DNA from: an uncultured Dysgonomonas sp.
GTDB lineage: Bacteria > Bacteroidota > Bacteroidia > Bacteroidales > Dysgonomonadaceae
NCBI GenBank assembly: GCA_937995835.1
Contig: CALKIV010000071.1
Coordinates: forward strand, 1-17,072
Reading direction: 5' to 3'
Length of the DNA stretch: 17,072 bases
This document shows positions 1 to 7,503 of this stretch, in pieces. Within the stretch, counting starts at the first letter, position 1; every line of letters begins with the position of its first letter. Both the position numbers and the translations under genes were made by a program. Below the pieces are notes generated by a model. That model worked only from the letters and a program-made list of their open reading frames with translations, was not told the DNA's origin and searched no databases.

Positions 1-245
1 ATATATTTTTGCTGAAAATTGAATTGCCCATAGCAAATTGAAGGCAGAGAGAACATGAGTAGTAGATAAAGTTTTTTCATAGCTGTAGATATTACATATT
101 GATGGATTATTGAGAATGAAAAAGATAATCCTCTTTTACAAGATAAAAACATTTATTAAATCCCTCTTGAATAAAGTGTTCTGAATTTGAGATATTATCT
201 TTATCTTGCCAAATCATACCTGAAAAACATCAATCACATAAAAAA

Positions 246-2600
246 ATGAGAACATTTACATTCCTTATTTCTATTTTCGCTTTCCTTTCATGTAGCTCTA
301 AATCTGATGTTGTATTTCAAAGCAACATGAATGTGCGCGCTTCAATCGGCGCCAATGAGGCACAAGTAGTACACACTGCCTTCGATATTTTTGCCAAAGA
401 CTATAAAAAAGTATTCGGAGGAGAAGTCAGCCAAGATAAAGATGGACTAATCATCATTGGCACATTGGGCGATGGTAGCAATGCTGAAAAAATCATAGAC
501 AAGCAATCTCTCAAAAGCTCACTCCCTAGTAGAGAAGGATACATTATGCTGGTCAACAATGGTAAACTCTACATTTTAGGAAGTGACAAACGGGGTACCG
601 CCTATGGCATACTAGAACTATCGCGCATGATGGGAGTATCACCTTGGAAGTGGTGGGCTGACTCTCATGTCGCAAAACGAGATGCGCTGACACTAAAGGA
701 TGGCTTTATAAAAATTGACTCCCCCTCCGTAGCTCATCGAGGTATTTTTATTAATGACGAGGATTGGGGATTGATGCCTTGGAGCTATCAAACCAACGAA
801 CCCTCGGAAGTGAAAGGTGAGATCGGACCAAAAACCCATGCTCGTATCTTTGAACTCTTGCTTCGTCTGCGTGCCAACACATTTTGGCCTGCTATGCACG
901 ATTGCTCAGTGGCCTTCTATATGACTCCGGGCAACAAAGAGATGGCTGACAAATACGGCATCTTTATTGGTTCTTCACATTGCGAACCGATGGCAAGAAA
1001 CACCAATGCCGAATGGAGAACAGCCGGTGAAGGCACTTACGATTATGTAAACAATCGAGAAAGTGTCCTTAAATTTTGGGAAGAGCGAGTGCAAGAATTG
1101 GAGCAATCAGATAACATCTATACCCTAGGCATACGTGGCGTTCACGACAGCAAGATGCTTGGGGCAAAAACACTAGAAGAGCAAAAAGATGCACTAGAGA
1201 AAGTATTGAAGGATCAGCGAGAAATGATTTCCAAACATGTCAACCCTGACGTGGAGCAAGTTTCTCAAGTTTTCATCCCCTACAAAGAAGTTTTAGATGT
1301 ATACAATATGGGCTTCGAAGTCTCTGAAGATGTTTCACTCATGTGGTGCGACGACAACTATGGATATATTCGCCATTTCCCTAATGAAGTAGAACGTGCT
1401 CGCAAAGGAGGCAACGGGGTGTATTATCACATCTCATACTGGGGACGCCCTCATGACTACCTTTGGCTGACCACCAATCACCCTGCACAAGTATACACTC
1501 AAATGAAGTTAGCTTACGACAAGGGAGCTAGAGACATGTGGATTCTGAACGTGGGAGACATCAAACCTGCTGAATATCTGACAGAGCTATTTTTGGATAT
1601 GGCTTGGAATATTGAAGCTATAGAAAACAATCAAACAGGATTGGACAACCATCTAAAAGCATGGCTTAGCAGAGAATTTAGCAACGAGCATGCAAATGAG
1701 CTACTCCACGTAATGAACGAGTATTATCGCCTTGCTTACATCAGAAAACCTGAATTCATGGCAAACACTCGCACGGAAGAAAAAGATCCGAAGTATAAGG
1801 TAGCGACAGACCTCCCTTGGAGCGAGAACGAAATCAATGAGCGATTAAGAGATTATAGAAAAATATCTAAGAAAGTGATTAAACTTTCTGAAAAAATATC
1901 CCCTGAAAACCAAAGTGCATGGTTTCAATTGGTAGAATATCCGGTAAGAGGCGCTGCTGAGATGAACAAAAAACATCTTTATGCTCAATTAGCTCGTCAT
2001 GGCAAGGCTAGCTGGCAAACAAGCGACGATGCTTATGACATGATTGTTTCTTTGACTGAAAAATACAATGCTCTAGAAAATGGAAAATGGAGACACATGA
2101 TGGACTTTCAGCCTCGCCGACTTTCAGTTTTCGATAGAGTGCCACAGACAAAAGCTACCCAAGCTCTGCCGGAACACAAAACCCCTCTGGTGATGTTTAA
2201 TGGAAAAGACTACACCTCTTTTATCGGGGAGCGACCCATCACTTATGGCTTAGGCTATCAGCGAGGTGCTATAAACATAGCCAAAGGCAGTACTGTTACT
2301 TACAATATTCAAGCAGACAAAATAAAAGACATTTCCATCGAAGTAGCTTTAGCTCCCAATCACCCCGTAGAGGGCACGTCCCTGCGTTATGCCATAAAAG
2401 TAGATGATGAAGAGATGCAAGAAATAGACTTCAGCACTCAAGGACGAAGCGAAGAGTGGAAAGAGAATGTCCTAAACAATCAAGCTAAGAGAACAAGCCA
2501 ACATCGCCTAAAAAACAATAAAGAAAACATACACAAAGTGACGATCAGTGCACTAGATGAGGGTGTTGTTTTGGACCAAATAAAGATTTGGAAAAGATAA
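246..2600 (+). CDS. GH115 xylan alpha-1,2-glucuronidase-type lipoprotein
   Basis: The 784-residue product matches glycoside hydrolase family 115, whose members remove glucuronic acid or its 4-O-methyl form from xylan side chains. Residues 1-16 look like a lipoprotein signal ending in FLSC (Cys16), so it is probably anchored to a membrane. Family landmarks appear in order: SPWKWWAD near 132, FINDEDWGL at 168-176, NTFWPAMH at 211-218, SSHCEP at 243-248, IPYKEV near 344, WCDDNYGYIR at 367-376, YWGRPHDYLWL near 398 and ILNVGDIKPAEY at 433-444. A C-terminal beta-rich segment of about 110 residues (PNHPVEGTSLRYA, then SEEWKENVL) fits the GH115 C-terminal domain. The length is somewhat short for the family, but both ends look complete. 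It stands alone, with no SusC/SusD gene in view. The substrate is inferred from family membership. Confidence 0.93.
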   Translation: MRTFTFLISIFAFLSCSSKSDVVFQSNMNVRASIGANEAQVVHTAFDIFAKDYKKVFGGEVSQDKDGLIIIGTLGDGSNAEKIIDKQSLKSSLPSREGYIMLVNNGKLYILGSDKRGTAYGILELSRMMGVSPWKWWADSHVAKRDALTLKDGFIKIDSPSVAHRGIFINDEDWGLMPWSYQTNEPSEVKGEIGPKTHARIFELLLRLRANTFWPAMHDCSVAFYMTPGNKEMADKYGIFIGSSHCEPMARNTNAEWRTAGEGTYDYVNNRESVLKFWEERVQELEQSDNIYTLGIRGVHDSKMLGAKTLEEQKDALEKVLKDQREMISKHVNPDVEQVSQVFIPYKEVLDVYNMGFEVSEDVSLMWCDDNYGYIRHFPNEVERARKGGNGVYYHISYWGRPHDYLWLTTNHPAQVYTQMKLAYDKGARDMWILNVGDIKPAEYLTELFLDMAWNIEAIENNQTGLDNHLKAWLSREFSNEHANELLHVMNEYYRLAYIRKPEFMANTRTEEKDPKYKVATDLPWSENEINERLRDYRKISKKVIKLSEKISPENQSAWFQLVEYPVRGAAEMNKKHLYAQLARHGKASWQTSDDAYDMIVSLTEKYNALENGKWRHMMDFQPRRLSVFDRVPQTKATQALPEHKTPLVMFNGKDYTSFIGERPITYGLGYQRGAINIAKGSTVTYNIQADKIKDISIEVALAPNHPVEGTSLRYAIKVDDEEMQEIDFSTQGRSEEWKENVLNNQAKRTSQHRLKNNKENIHKVTISALDEGVVLDQIKIWKR

Positions 2601-2623
2601 AAGAGGCTCATACAACAGTATGA

Positions 2624-2658
2624 AAAAAGGTTATAGATATTGAATCTATAACCTTTTT
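2624..2658. terminator. Bidirectional rho-independent terminator
   Basis: The arm at 2624-2638 (AAAAAGGTTATAGAT) pairs perfectly over 15 bp with 2644-2658, leaving a 5-base loop (ATTGA). A T-run ends the right arm, and A-residues at 2623-2628 become a T-run on the other strand. It lies between the convergent stops of the GH115 gene (2600) and the rRNA methyltransferase gene (2684), so it can serve both. Confidence 0.85.
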
Positions 2659-2683
2659 GTATTTTATCCCGTAAAGTTAATCT

Positions 2684-3838
2684 TTACAGTTCTTTTCTTT
2701 TCCCTGCAAAGATTTTATAGCCTCTAAATTCACAATCTAACGAACCATTCTTCAACGGATAACGCTTAGAGTGGCGAAGTCCTATCATGTTAAAGCATTC
2801 TTTCTTGTAGCTTAATATCCAAGCGGAATAACCCATAAAGACATGTTTCAATCGCTCTCCGATGTTCTCATATAAGCCCAGAAGGTCGTCGGACTGAATA
2901 CGCTCACCATATGGAGGATTAGTCACCAAAACACCCTCTTCGGCTGGCGCTTCTTTATAGTCTTCGAAAGCTAGCACCTTGAAATCGATGTGATGATCTA
3001 CTCCTGCTTCTTTTGCATTCAATTTTGCAATCTCTATAGCCTCCGAAGATATATCAGATCCATAAATTTTGAAGTCAAACTTTTTCTCACCACTATCGTC
3101 ATTGTAGATAACCTCAAAAAGATCTTGATCGAAGTTTTTCCAACGTTCGAAGCCAAATCCTTTCCTGTATATTCCAGGGGGTACATTTAATGCGATCAAA
3201 GCAGCCTCAATCAATAATGTTCCCGATCCACACATGGGGTCAACAAACACGGAATCACCTTTCCATCCTGTCTTCATGATCATACCTGCTGCCAACACCT
3301 CGTTGAGGGGTGCCGGAGTCTGAGCCACACGATAACCACGCTTGTGCAACGAGTCACCTGAACTATCAAAAGAGAGTGTACATTGGTCGTGCGCTATGTG
3401 GAAATTGATCAGCAAATCAGGGTTTGCCACATCTACAGATGGGCGCTTGTCTGTTTTACTCATAAAATAGTCAGCAATGGCATCCTTCACTCGATACGCT
3501 ACAAACTTAGAGTGCGTAAATAGCTCTGAAAAAGTGACAGCATCGATGGCAAACGTGGTGTTTTCGTCCATATGCTCAAACCAGTTCATCGCTTTCACTT
3601 TCTTGTAAATGTCGTCAGGTGTGCGAGCCCTAAACTCATACACTGTACGCAAAATGCGCAAAGCCGTGCGACAATGGAAATTTGCCCTATACATCAGCGC
3701 CAAGTCGCCACGGAAAGACACCATGCGTGTGCCAATCTGCAACTCATCTGCGCCCAAGGCGATCAATTCTTCTGCTAATATTTCTTCTAGTCCTGCCATG
3801 GTCTTAGCCACCATGCGGAACGTTCCTCTATGTTCCAA
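2684..3838 (-). CDS. THUMP-domain class I SAM-dependent rRNA methyltransferase (RlmL/YpsC type)
   Basis: This is a predicted guanine-N2 methyltransferase of 23S rRNA, of the short form like B. subtilis YpsC, not the long RlmKL fusion of Enterobacteria. The N-terminal part (about 10-160) fits a ferredoxin-like plus THUMP RNA-binding unit. The C-terminal part is a Rossmann methyltransferase with SAM motif VDPMCGSGTLLIEAA starting near 199, an acidic motif YGSDIS near 259-264, and the catalytic NPPYGERI at 307-314. The first codon at 3838 is TTG. The next candidate is ATG at 3814, giving MVAKTMAGLEEIL. I keep the TTG because, as I recall, relatives carry a few residues before the MVAKT-like segment. 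It is the last gene of a minus-strand unit, 35 bases after the 180-residue protein, and ends at the shared terminator. The exact target base is inferred. Confidence 0.9.
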   Translation of the reverse strand: MEHRGTFRMVAKTMAGLEEILAEELIALGADELQIGTRMVSFRGDLALMYRANFHCRTALRILRTVYEFRARTPDDIYKKVKAMNWFEHMDENTTFAIDAVTFSELFTHSKFVAYRVKDAIADYFMSKTDKRPSVDVANPDLLINFHIAHDQCTLSFDSSGDSLHKRGYRVAQTPAPLNEVLAAGMIMKTGWKGDSVFVDPMCGSGTLLIEAALIALNVPPGIYRKGFGFERWKNFDQDLFEVIYNDDSGEKKFDFKIYGSDISSEAIEIAKLNAKEAGVDHHIDFKVLAFEDYKEAPAEEGVLVTNPPYGERIQSDDLLGLYENIGERLKHVFMGYSAWILSYKKECFNMIGLRHSKRYPLKNGSLDCEFRGYKIFAGKRKEL

Positions 3839-3873
3839 ATTATTTGGTCTTATTTTTGTTTTTAACTTTAAGC

Positions 3874-4416
3874 TTATGCTAGTTCTTCATCTACAAATAC
3901 ACTTCTACCTTCTGCATTGGTAAATTGGATGGTTAGCCAGTCGTAACCTTCTTCTTTCACCTGTGTCCAAGATATTCTGTGAGGTCGGTTCATCACCTCC
4001 ACCATTTCCTGATCGTTTATTTCATAGTCTTCTTTTTCGTCATCATAATCGATACCATAGCCAAGGGTCATGGAGATGGAGAAAAGTTTTTGCCCACCAA
4101 GCTCCAACTGTTTCACTTCGTAATCGATTTCAGGATCATGCTCGTCACAAAACATATTGTTGTACCCATGCTGAAAACCATCATAGAGCACATGCATCTC
4201 TTCTTTCCCTTGCTCTCTGATCATTATCTTAGAGATAGGAAACTCTTCTTTCTTATTCTCATAATCGGGAGTGATATAAAGCGCATCGTCTATCTTTTTC
4301 AAGCTTCCTACATAAAACACTTCGAAAGCATTGACCTCATTCAACTTCAAGGAAAAGGTTGTTTCCTCTATGCTGTCTTTATCTACAAGGGCGTTTAAAT
4401 ATTCGGGAATTATCAT
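3874..4416 (-). CDS. Acidic protein of unknown function
   Basis: This 180-residue product has no signal peptide or membrane segment, so it is probably cytoplasmic. It is strongly acidic, with a dense Asp/Glu run at about 122-142 (starts IDYDDEKEDYE) and an acidic tail (FVDEELA). The alternating hydrophobic pattern suggests a mostly beta-strand fold. I do not recognise a family or catalytic motif. It starts with ATG only 3 bases after the stop of the upstream GHL10 lipoprotein gene and lies 35 bases before the rRNA methyltransferase gene, so the three are probably co-transcribed. The spacing and the sustained frame argue that it is a real gene; its role is open. Confidence 0.8.
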   Translation of the reverse strand: MIIPEYLNALVDKDSIEETTFSLKLNEVNAFEVFYVGSLKKIDDALYITPDYENKKEEFPISKIMIREQGKEEMHVLYDGFQHGYNNMFCDEHDPEIDYEVKQLELGGQKLFSISMTLGYGIDYDDEKEDYEINDQEMVEVMNRPHRISWTQVKEEGYDWLTIQFTNAEGRSVFVDEELA

Positions 4417-4419
4417 TTT

Positions 4420-5964
4420 TTATAGTTTTACTTTTGTGCTTCTCCCTTTCGACTCATTGTGAAATGCATCTACAGCAGTTACCACATATTTATATTCATT
4501 TCTGCCACCCTCATACGGTAAAGCCAAAAAAGTGTCGCGTGTAATACCAACAATGTGTTGAGCATTATCTAAATTTTCTCTTTGCCCTTTGGCAAAACGA
4601 TAGACCACATAGTAGCGCGCACTTGTGGGCTCATATTTGTCAGCATCACTTTTCCACTTCAACAGGTGCTCTGTGGGTGTATATTCACTTTTTAGCTTAT
4701 TCACCTTCTTGGGCTGCTTTCCGTACATGTGCGTATAAGCAGGAATCAAAGCCGGATATCGGTGATAGTTGTTTTTCAACTCTCGATCTGCATTTTTATA
4801 TTTATCCAACAAAGAATAAGCCGGCCAAAAACAATTGCCTTGCAACGATGACTCACTTCTAGCAAGCAACATTTTTTCTGCCAGTTGACTTTGCCCTCTG
4901 CCATCAATGGCATTCATCGTTCTTTCCACATCTTGCCCAATATATAATGGGCGATTGTTGCTATGTTGTGCCCACCACCCTACCAGCGTTTTATAATCGG
5001 CTGCCGAGTGACCTATTTCCCAGTAGAGTTGTGGCATATTATAATCTATCCAACCCTTTTCTACCCATAGTTTGACATCGGCATAAAGGTCGTCATAATT
5101 TTGCAAACCATTGGTTGCACTACCCGACCCATCAGGGGTGCTTCGCTTATTTCTATAAATACCAAAAGGACTGATGCCGAAACGCACCCAAGGTTTAGTT
5201 TCAACCAACAATTCTTTCACTTCTTGAATCAAGAGATTTACATTATCTCTTCGCCAGTCTGCTTTTTGATTTGTCTTAAATCCTCTTTTTGCTCTTGTTT
5301 GCTGAAAGCTGTAATCATCCGGAAATTCTTCTCCTGCTATGGGATAAGGGTAGAAATAATCATCCATATGAATGGCATCGACATCATAATTCATCACAAT
5401 ATCTTTGACCACTTTTCTGATGTGTGCTCTACTTCCTTCTAGTCCCGGATCGAAATATATTTTCCCTCCATAGGTCACAAACAGCTCCGGTTGTTGATAG
5501 TAGATATGATTACCTGCTAGCACATCATTCACACTTGTGGTCACACGATAGGGGTTGAGCCACGCATGAAGCTCCATGTTTCGCTTATGACATTCATCTA
5601 TAAGGAAAGCCAGAGGATCGAATCCCCCTGCAGGAGCTTTACCTTGCGTCCCTGAAAGATGTACGCTCCAAGGTTCGTATTTCGACTTATAGAAAGCATC
5701 TGCTTGTGGACGCACCTGAAAAATGATGGCATTGATGCCCATGGCTTGCAAATCGTCTAACGACTGCACGAAATACCTCTTCATCTGTTCAGGGCTCATT
5801 GTCCTATATCTGGTCTGCCATGCAGTACTCAACCATGCTCCTCTAAATTCTCGTTTCGGATACTTCAAATCAGTGAAGTGTACGACCTGTTTTGTAGACT
5901 TACAGGAAGCTAAGAAAAAGACTGCTAACGACAGTGCTAAAAATCTTACAATGTATTTATACAT
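4420..5964 (-). CDS. GHL10 (DUF187) family lipoprotein glycosidase with C-terminal FnIII domain
   Basis: The 514-residue product has a lipoprotein signal: a hydrophobic stretch at 5-18, then LASC with Cys21, followed by KSTK. A GHL10 TIM-barrel domain covers about 37-405, with FRGAWLSTAW near 40, INAIIFQVRPQADAFY at 77-92, LHAWLNPYRV at 132-141, and HMDDYFYPY at 199-207, which carries the acidic pair typical of the family. Residues from about 425 resemble a fibronectin type III domain. E. coli DigH (YddW), in the same family, cleaves denuded peptidoglycan glycan strands, so a cell-wall role is a reasonable inference, though other glycans are possible. The frame stays open upstream to an ATG at 6021, but the start at 5964 puts the signal peptide at the N-terminus and lies downstream of a promoter-like element at 5987-5994. 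It heads a three-gene minus-strand unit. Confidence 0.9.
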   Translation of the reverse strand: MYKYIVRFLALSLAVFFLASCKSTKQVVHFTDLKYPKREFRGAWLSTAWQTRYRTMSPEQMKRYFVQSLDDLQAMGINAIIFQVRPQADAFYKSKYEPWSVHLSGTQGKAPAGGFDPLAFLIDECHKRNMELHAWLNPYRVTTSVNDVLAGNHIYYQQPELFVTYGGKIYFDPGLEGSRAHIRKVVKDIVMNYDVDAIHMDDYFYPYPIAGEEFPDDYSFQQTRAKRGFKTNQKADWRRDNVNLLIQEVKELLVETKPWVRFGISPFGIYRNKRSTPDGSGSATNGLQNYDDLYADVKLWVEKGWIDYNMPQLYWEIGHSAADYKTLVGWWAQHSNNRPLYIGQDVERTMNAIDGRGQSQLAEKMLLARSESSLQGNCFWPAYSLLDKYKNADRELKNNYHRYPALIPAYTHMYGKQPKKVNKLKSEYTPTEHLLKWKSDADKYEPTSARYYVVYRFAKGQRENLDNAQHIVGITRDTFLALPYEGGRNEYKYVVTAVDAFHNESKGRSTKVKL

Positions 5965-5986
5965 AATGAATAAAATAATTTGGTGA

Positions 5987-5994
5987 CAAAAATA
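5987..5994 (-). promoter_or_regulatory. Bacteroidota -7 promoter element for the GHL10 unit
   Basis: Read on the minus strand this is TATTTTTG, an exact match to TAnnTTTG. It sits 22 bases before the chosen ATG at 5964, which implies a short leader. No good -33 TTTG was found at the expected spacing, so the call rests on the -7 match and its position. Confidence 0.5.
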
Positions 5995-6030
5995 AGAATA
6001 ATTAAGTAGAATGCCTTTCATTTAAAACCC

Positions 6031-6051
6031 TTACTTTTGTATAACAAGTAA
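6031..6051. repeat. Short imperfect inverted repeat in a divergent promoter region
   Basis: TTACTT-TT-GT at 6031-6040 pairs with ACAAGTAA at 6044-6051, giving an 8-bp AT-rich stem with a two-base bulge and a three-base loop. It lies between the divergent units starting at 5964 (-) and 6130 (+) and covers the plus-strand -7 candidate, so it could be an operator. Such short AT-rich repeats also occur by chance. Confidence 0.3.
6032..6039 (+). promoter_or_regulatory. Possible Bacteroidota -7 promoter element for the 6130-9384 unit
   Basis: TACTTTTG matches TAnnTTTG exactly, about 90 bases before the first gene of the plus-strand unit. It overlaps an imperfect inverted repeat (6031-6051) and is divergent from the minus-strand element at 5987-5994. 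No clear -33 element was seen. Confidence 0.4.
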
Positions 6052-6129
6052 ATCATCGTATTGTTAATGCTCATAACATTTTGCCAAAATGCAGATTTGG
6101 GCAGTTCCATAATTTAGTATTTGTGAAGT

Positions 6130-6411
6130 ATGAAGTGGCTTAAAAACGACAAACTACCAATAATCTTGGTGTTGCTATACTGCATCTCTGCCTTCTTTGA
6201 TTGTGAGCGGTATGAAAAAGGAAGCGTTTTAGCGATAGACATATTCACTGTTGGGCTTATCACCACTCTTGCTTGCAGACTATTTTTACCAAAGGAGTCA
6301 AAGGCTAAACTAATCTATAATGTTTTCTGCTTTGCCTATCTTGGTCTTATTATGTTCTCTTTGGTTCTTTATCTTTTTTCTCTAATCCAATGGCCTACTA
6401 AGTGGACTTAA
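6130..6411 (+). CDS. Small integral membrane protein of unknown function
   Basis: This 93-residue product has about three hydrophobic segments that could span the membrane (about 9-23, 35-53 and 62-87), joined by short charged loops such as CERYEKG and PKESKAK. It has no signal peptide cleavage site or recognisable family motif. It is the first gene of a plus-strand unit, with 15 bases to the next gene, which also carries a membrane anchor. The ordered hydrophobic layout and tight spacing support a real gene. Function is unknown. Confidence 0.7.
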   Translation: MKWLKNDKLPIILVLLYCISAFFDCERYEKGSVLAIDIFTVGLITTLACRLFLPKESKAKLIYNVFCFAYLGLIMFSLVLYLFSLIQWPTKWT

Positions 6412-6426
6412 AACAATCGATCACTT

Positions 6427-7497
6427 ATGAACTCTAATAGAATTATCCCCATCAATATATTACTGATACTTGTAGTTATCGTACTACTTGGATACACATT
6501 ATATTTGCATATTGGATACTATTCTTATTTTGCTAAAGACATAAAAGAGTATACTTGGTCGATGGATACTCAATTTGAGATATATGACAGAGATGAAGCC
6601 ATCTTGGTGACAAATCATAATGATTTTAATATCACCCCGGTCGGTTGGGGACTTCGTATAGAACAAAATTTGGGACATGAGAGCTTCAATGACTTGCTTT
6701 TGTCATCAAGTACAGACTCAATGCGCTTCCAGTGGTATAGTTTTCAGGAGAACAAGTTCTTTCAAATAATTTTGCCCTTAAACGACCTTCGTAAATTAGC
6801 CGACAAAGGATTAAACAAAACATACTTGAGCTCTAAATTTTCTTATGAAGCCAAACCTAGACAGATTGAAAGACTAAAAAAGGGAGCCCCTTTATTAAAA
6901 TTTGAGATGTCAGGAAATGGAATTCTTACCATTGAATTATCATATGGCCCTGTATGGGCTGAAATTTTCAGACAAACAGCCAAAGAGATGTCTTGGTATA
7001 TTCTGTGCCCGGATTTCGTTATTCAGACTTATGACGATTGGCAAAGACTCGTAAATAGAAAGTATAATTGGAGTTTTCAGACAAGTGACAGTTTGATTAA
7101 TAAGAGTAGAAATATAAATGCCTATTTCTACAAACCAGATACATTTAATCGTTATTCCAAATTTGGAGGTTATTCTCTTGACTTGACCCAGCCCCAATCG
7201 ATGCCTGCACCTCTTTTGATTCATTTTTATGACAAGGCAACAAAAACACAAAATGCAATAAAGATGAATGATGAAATATTGTCCATTATGGATGAGTTGT
7301 CTTTCACTCCTCCATTCATCATACACACTGATAATGCTGAGACTGTAGATATAGAAGAAAAGTCAGAAGAACCTATTTTGTTATATTTTGACTTAGCAGG
7401 AGATCCTCAGCATAGGCGTTTGATAGCTACAAGAGGAGAAAAGAAAAGAGAAATTCCGATCAAGTACACGCAAATATCCGTATCTTATAATGAATAA
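6427..7497 (+). CDS. Membrane-anchored protein, weakly DUF2931-like
   Basis: The 356-residue product has one N-terminal hydrophobic segment (about 8-28) with no clear cleavage site, followed by a large domain that is probably periplasmic. The region at about 72-185 (VGWGLRIEQ, then FQWYSFQENKFFQIILPL, then a Gly-containing strand pair near 160-175) resembles the layout of DUF2931 proteins of Bacteroidota, but the match is from memory and weak. The C-terminal half has no feature I recognise. It lies 15 bases after the small membrane protein and 6 bases before the exported phosphoesterase, so the three envelope proteins are probably made together. No catalytic motif is visible. Confidence 0.72.
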   Translation: MNSNRIIPINILLILVVIVLLGYTLYLHIGYYSYFAKDIKEYTWSMDTQFEIYDRDEAILVTNHNDFNITPVGWGLRIEQNLGHESFNDLLLSSSTDSMRFQWYSFQENKFFQIILPLNDLRKLADKGLNKTYLSSKFSYEAKPRQIERLKKGAPLLKFEMSGNGILTIELSYGPVWAEIFRQTAKEMSWYILCPDFVIQTYDDWQRLVNRKYNWSFQTSDSLINKSRNINAYFYKPDTFNRYSKFGGYSLDLTQPQSMPAPLLIHFYDKATKTQNAIKMNDEILSIMDELSFTPPFIIHTDNAETVDIEEKSEEPILLYFDLAGDPQHRRLIATRGEKKREIPIKYTQISVSYNE

Positions 7498-7503
7498 AAA
7501 ATC

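Noticed and set aside
1..245. Search for a gene, leader RNA or promoter before the GH115 gene
   Set aside because: No sustained reading frame or stable hairpin was seen, and TTTG at 186-189 has no partner at promoter spacing.
5965..6021. N-terminal extension of the GHL10 protein from the ATG at 6021
   Set aside because: It would put 19 residues before a clean lipoprotein signal and would start upstream of the likely promoter element.
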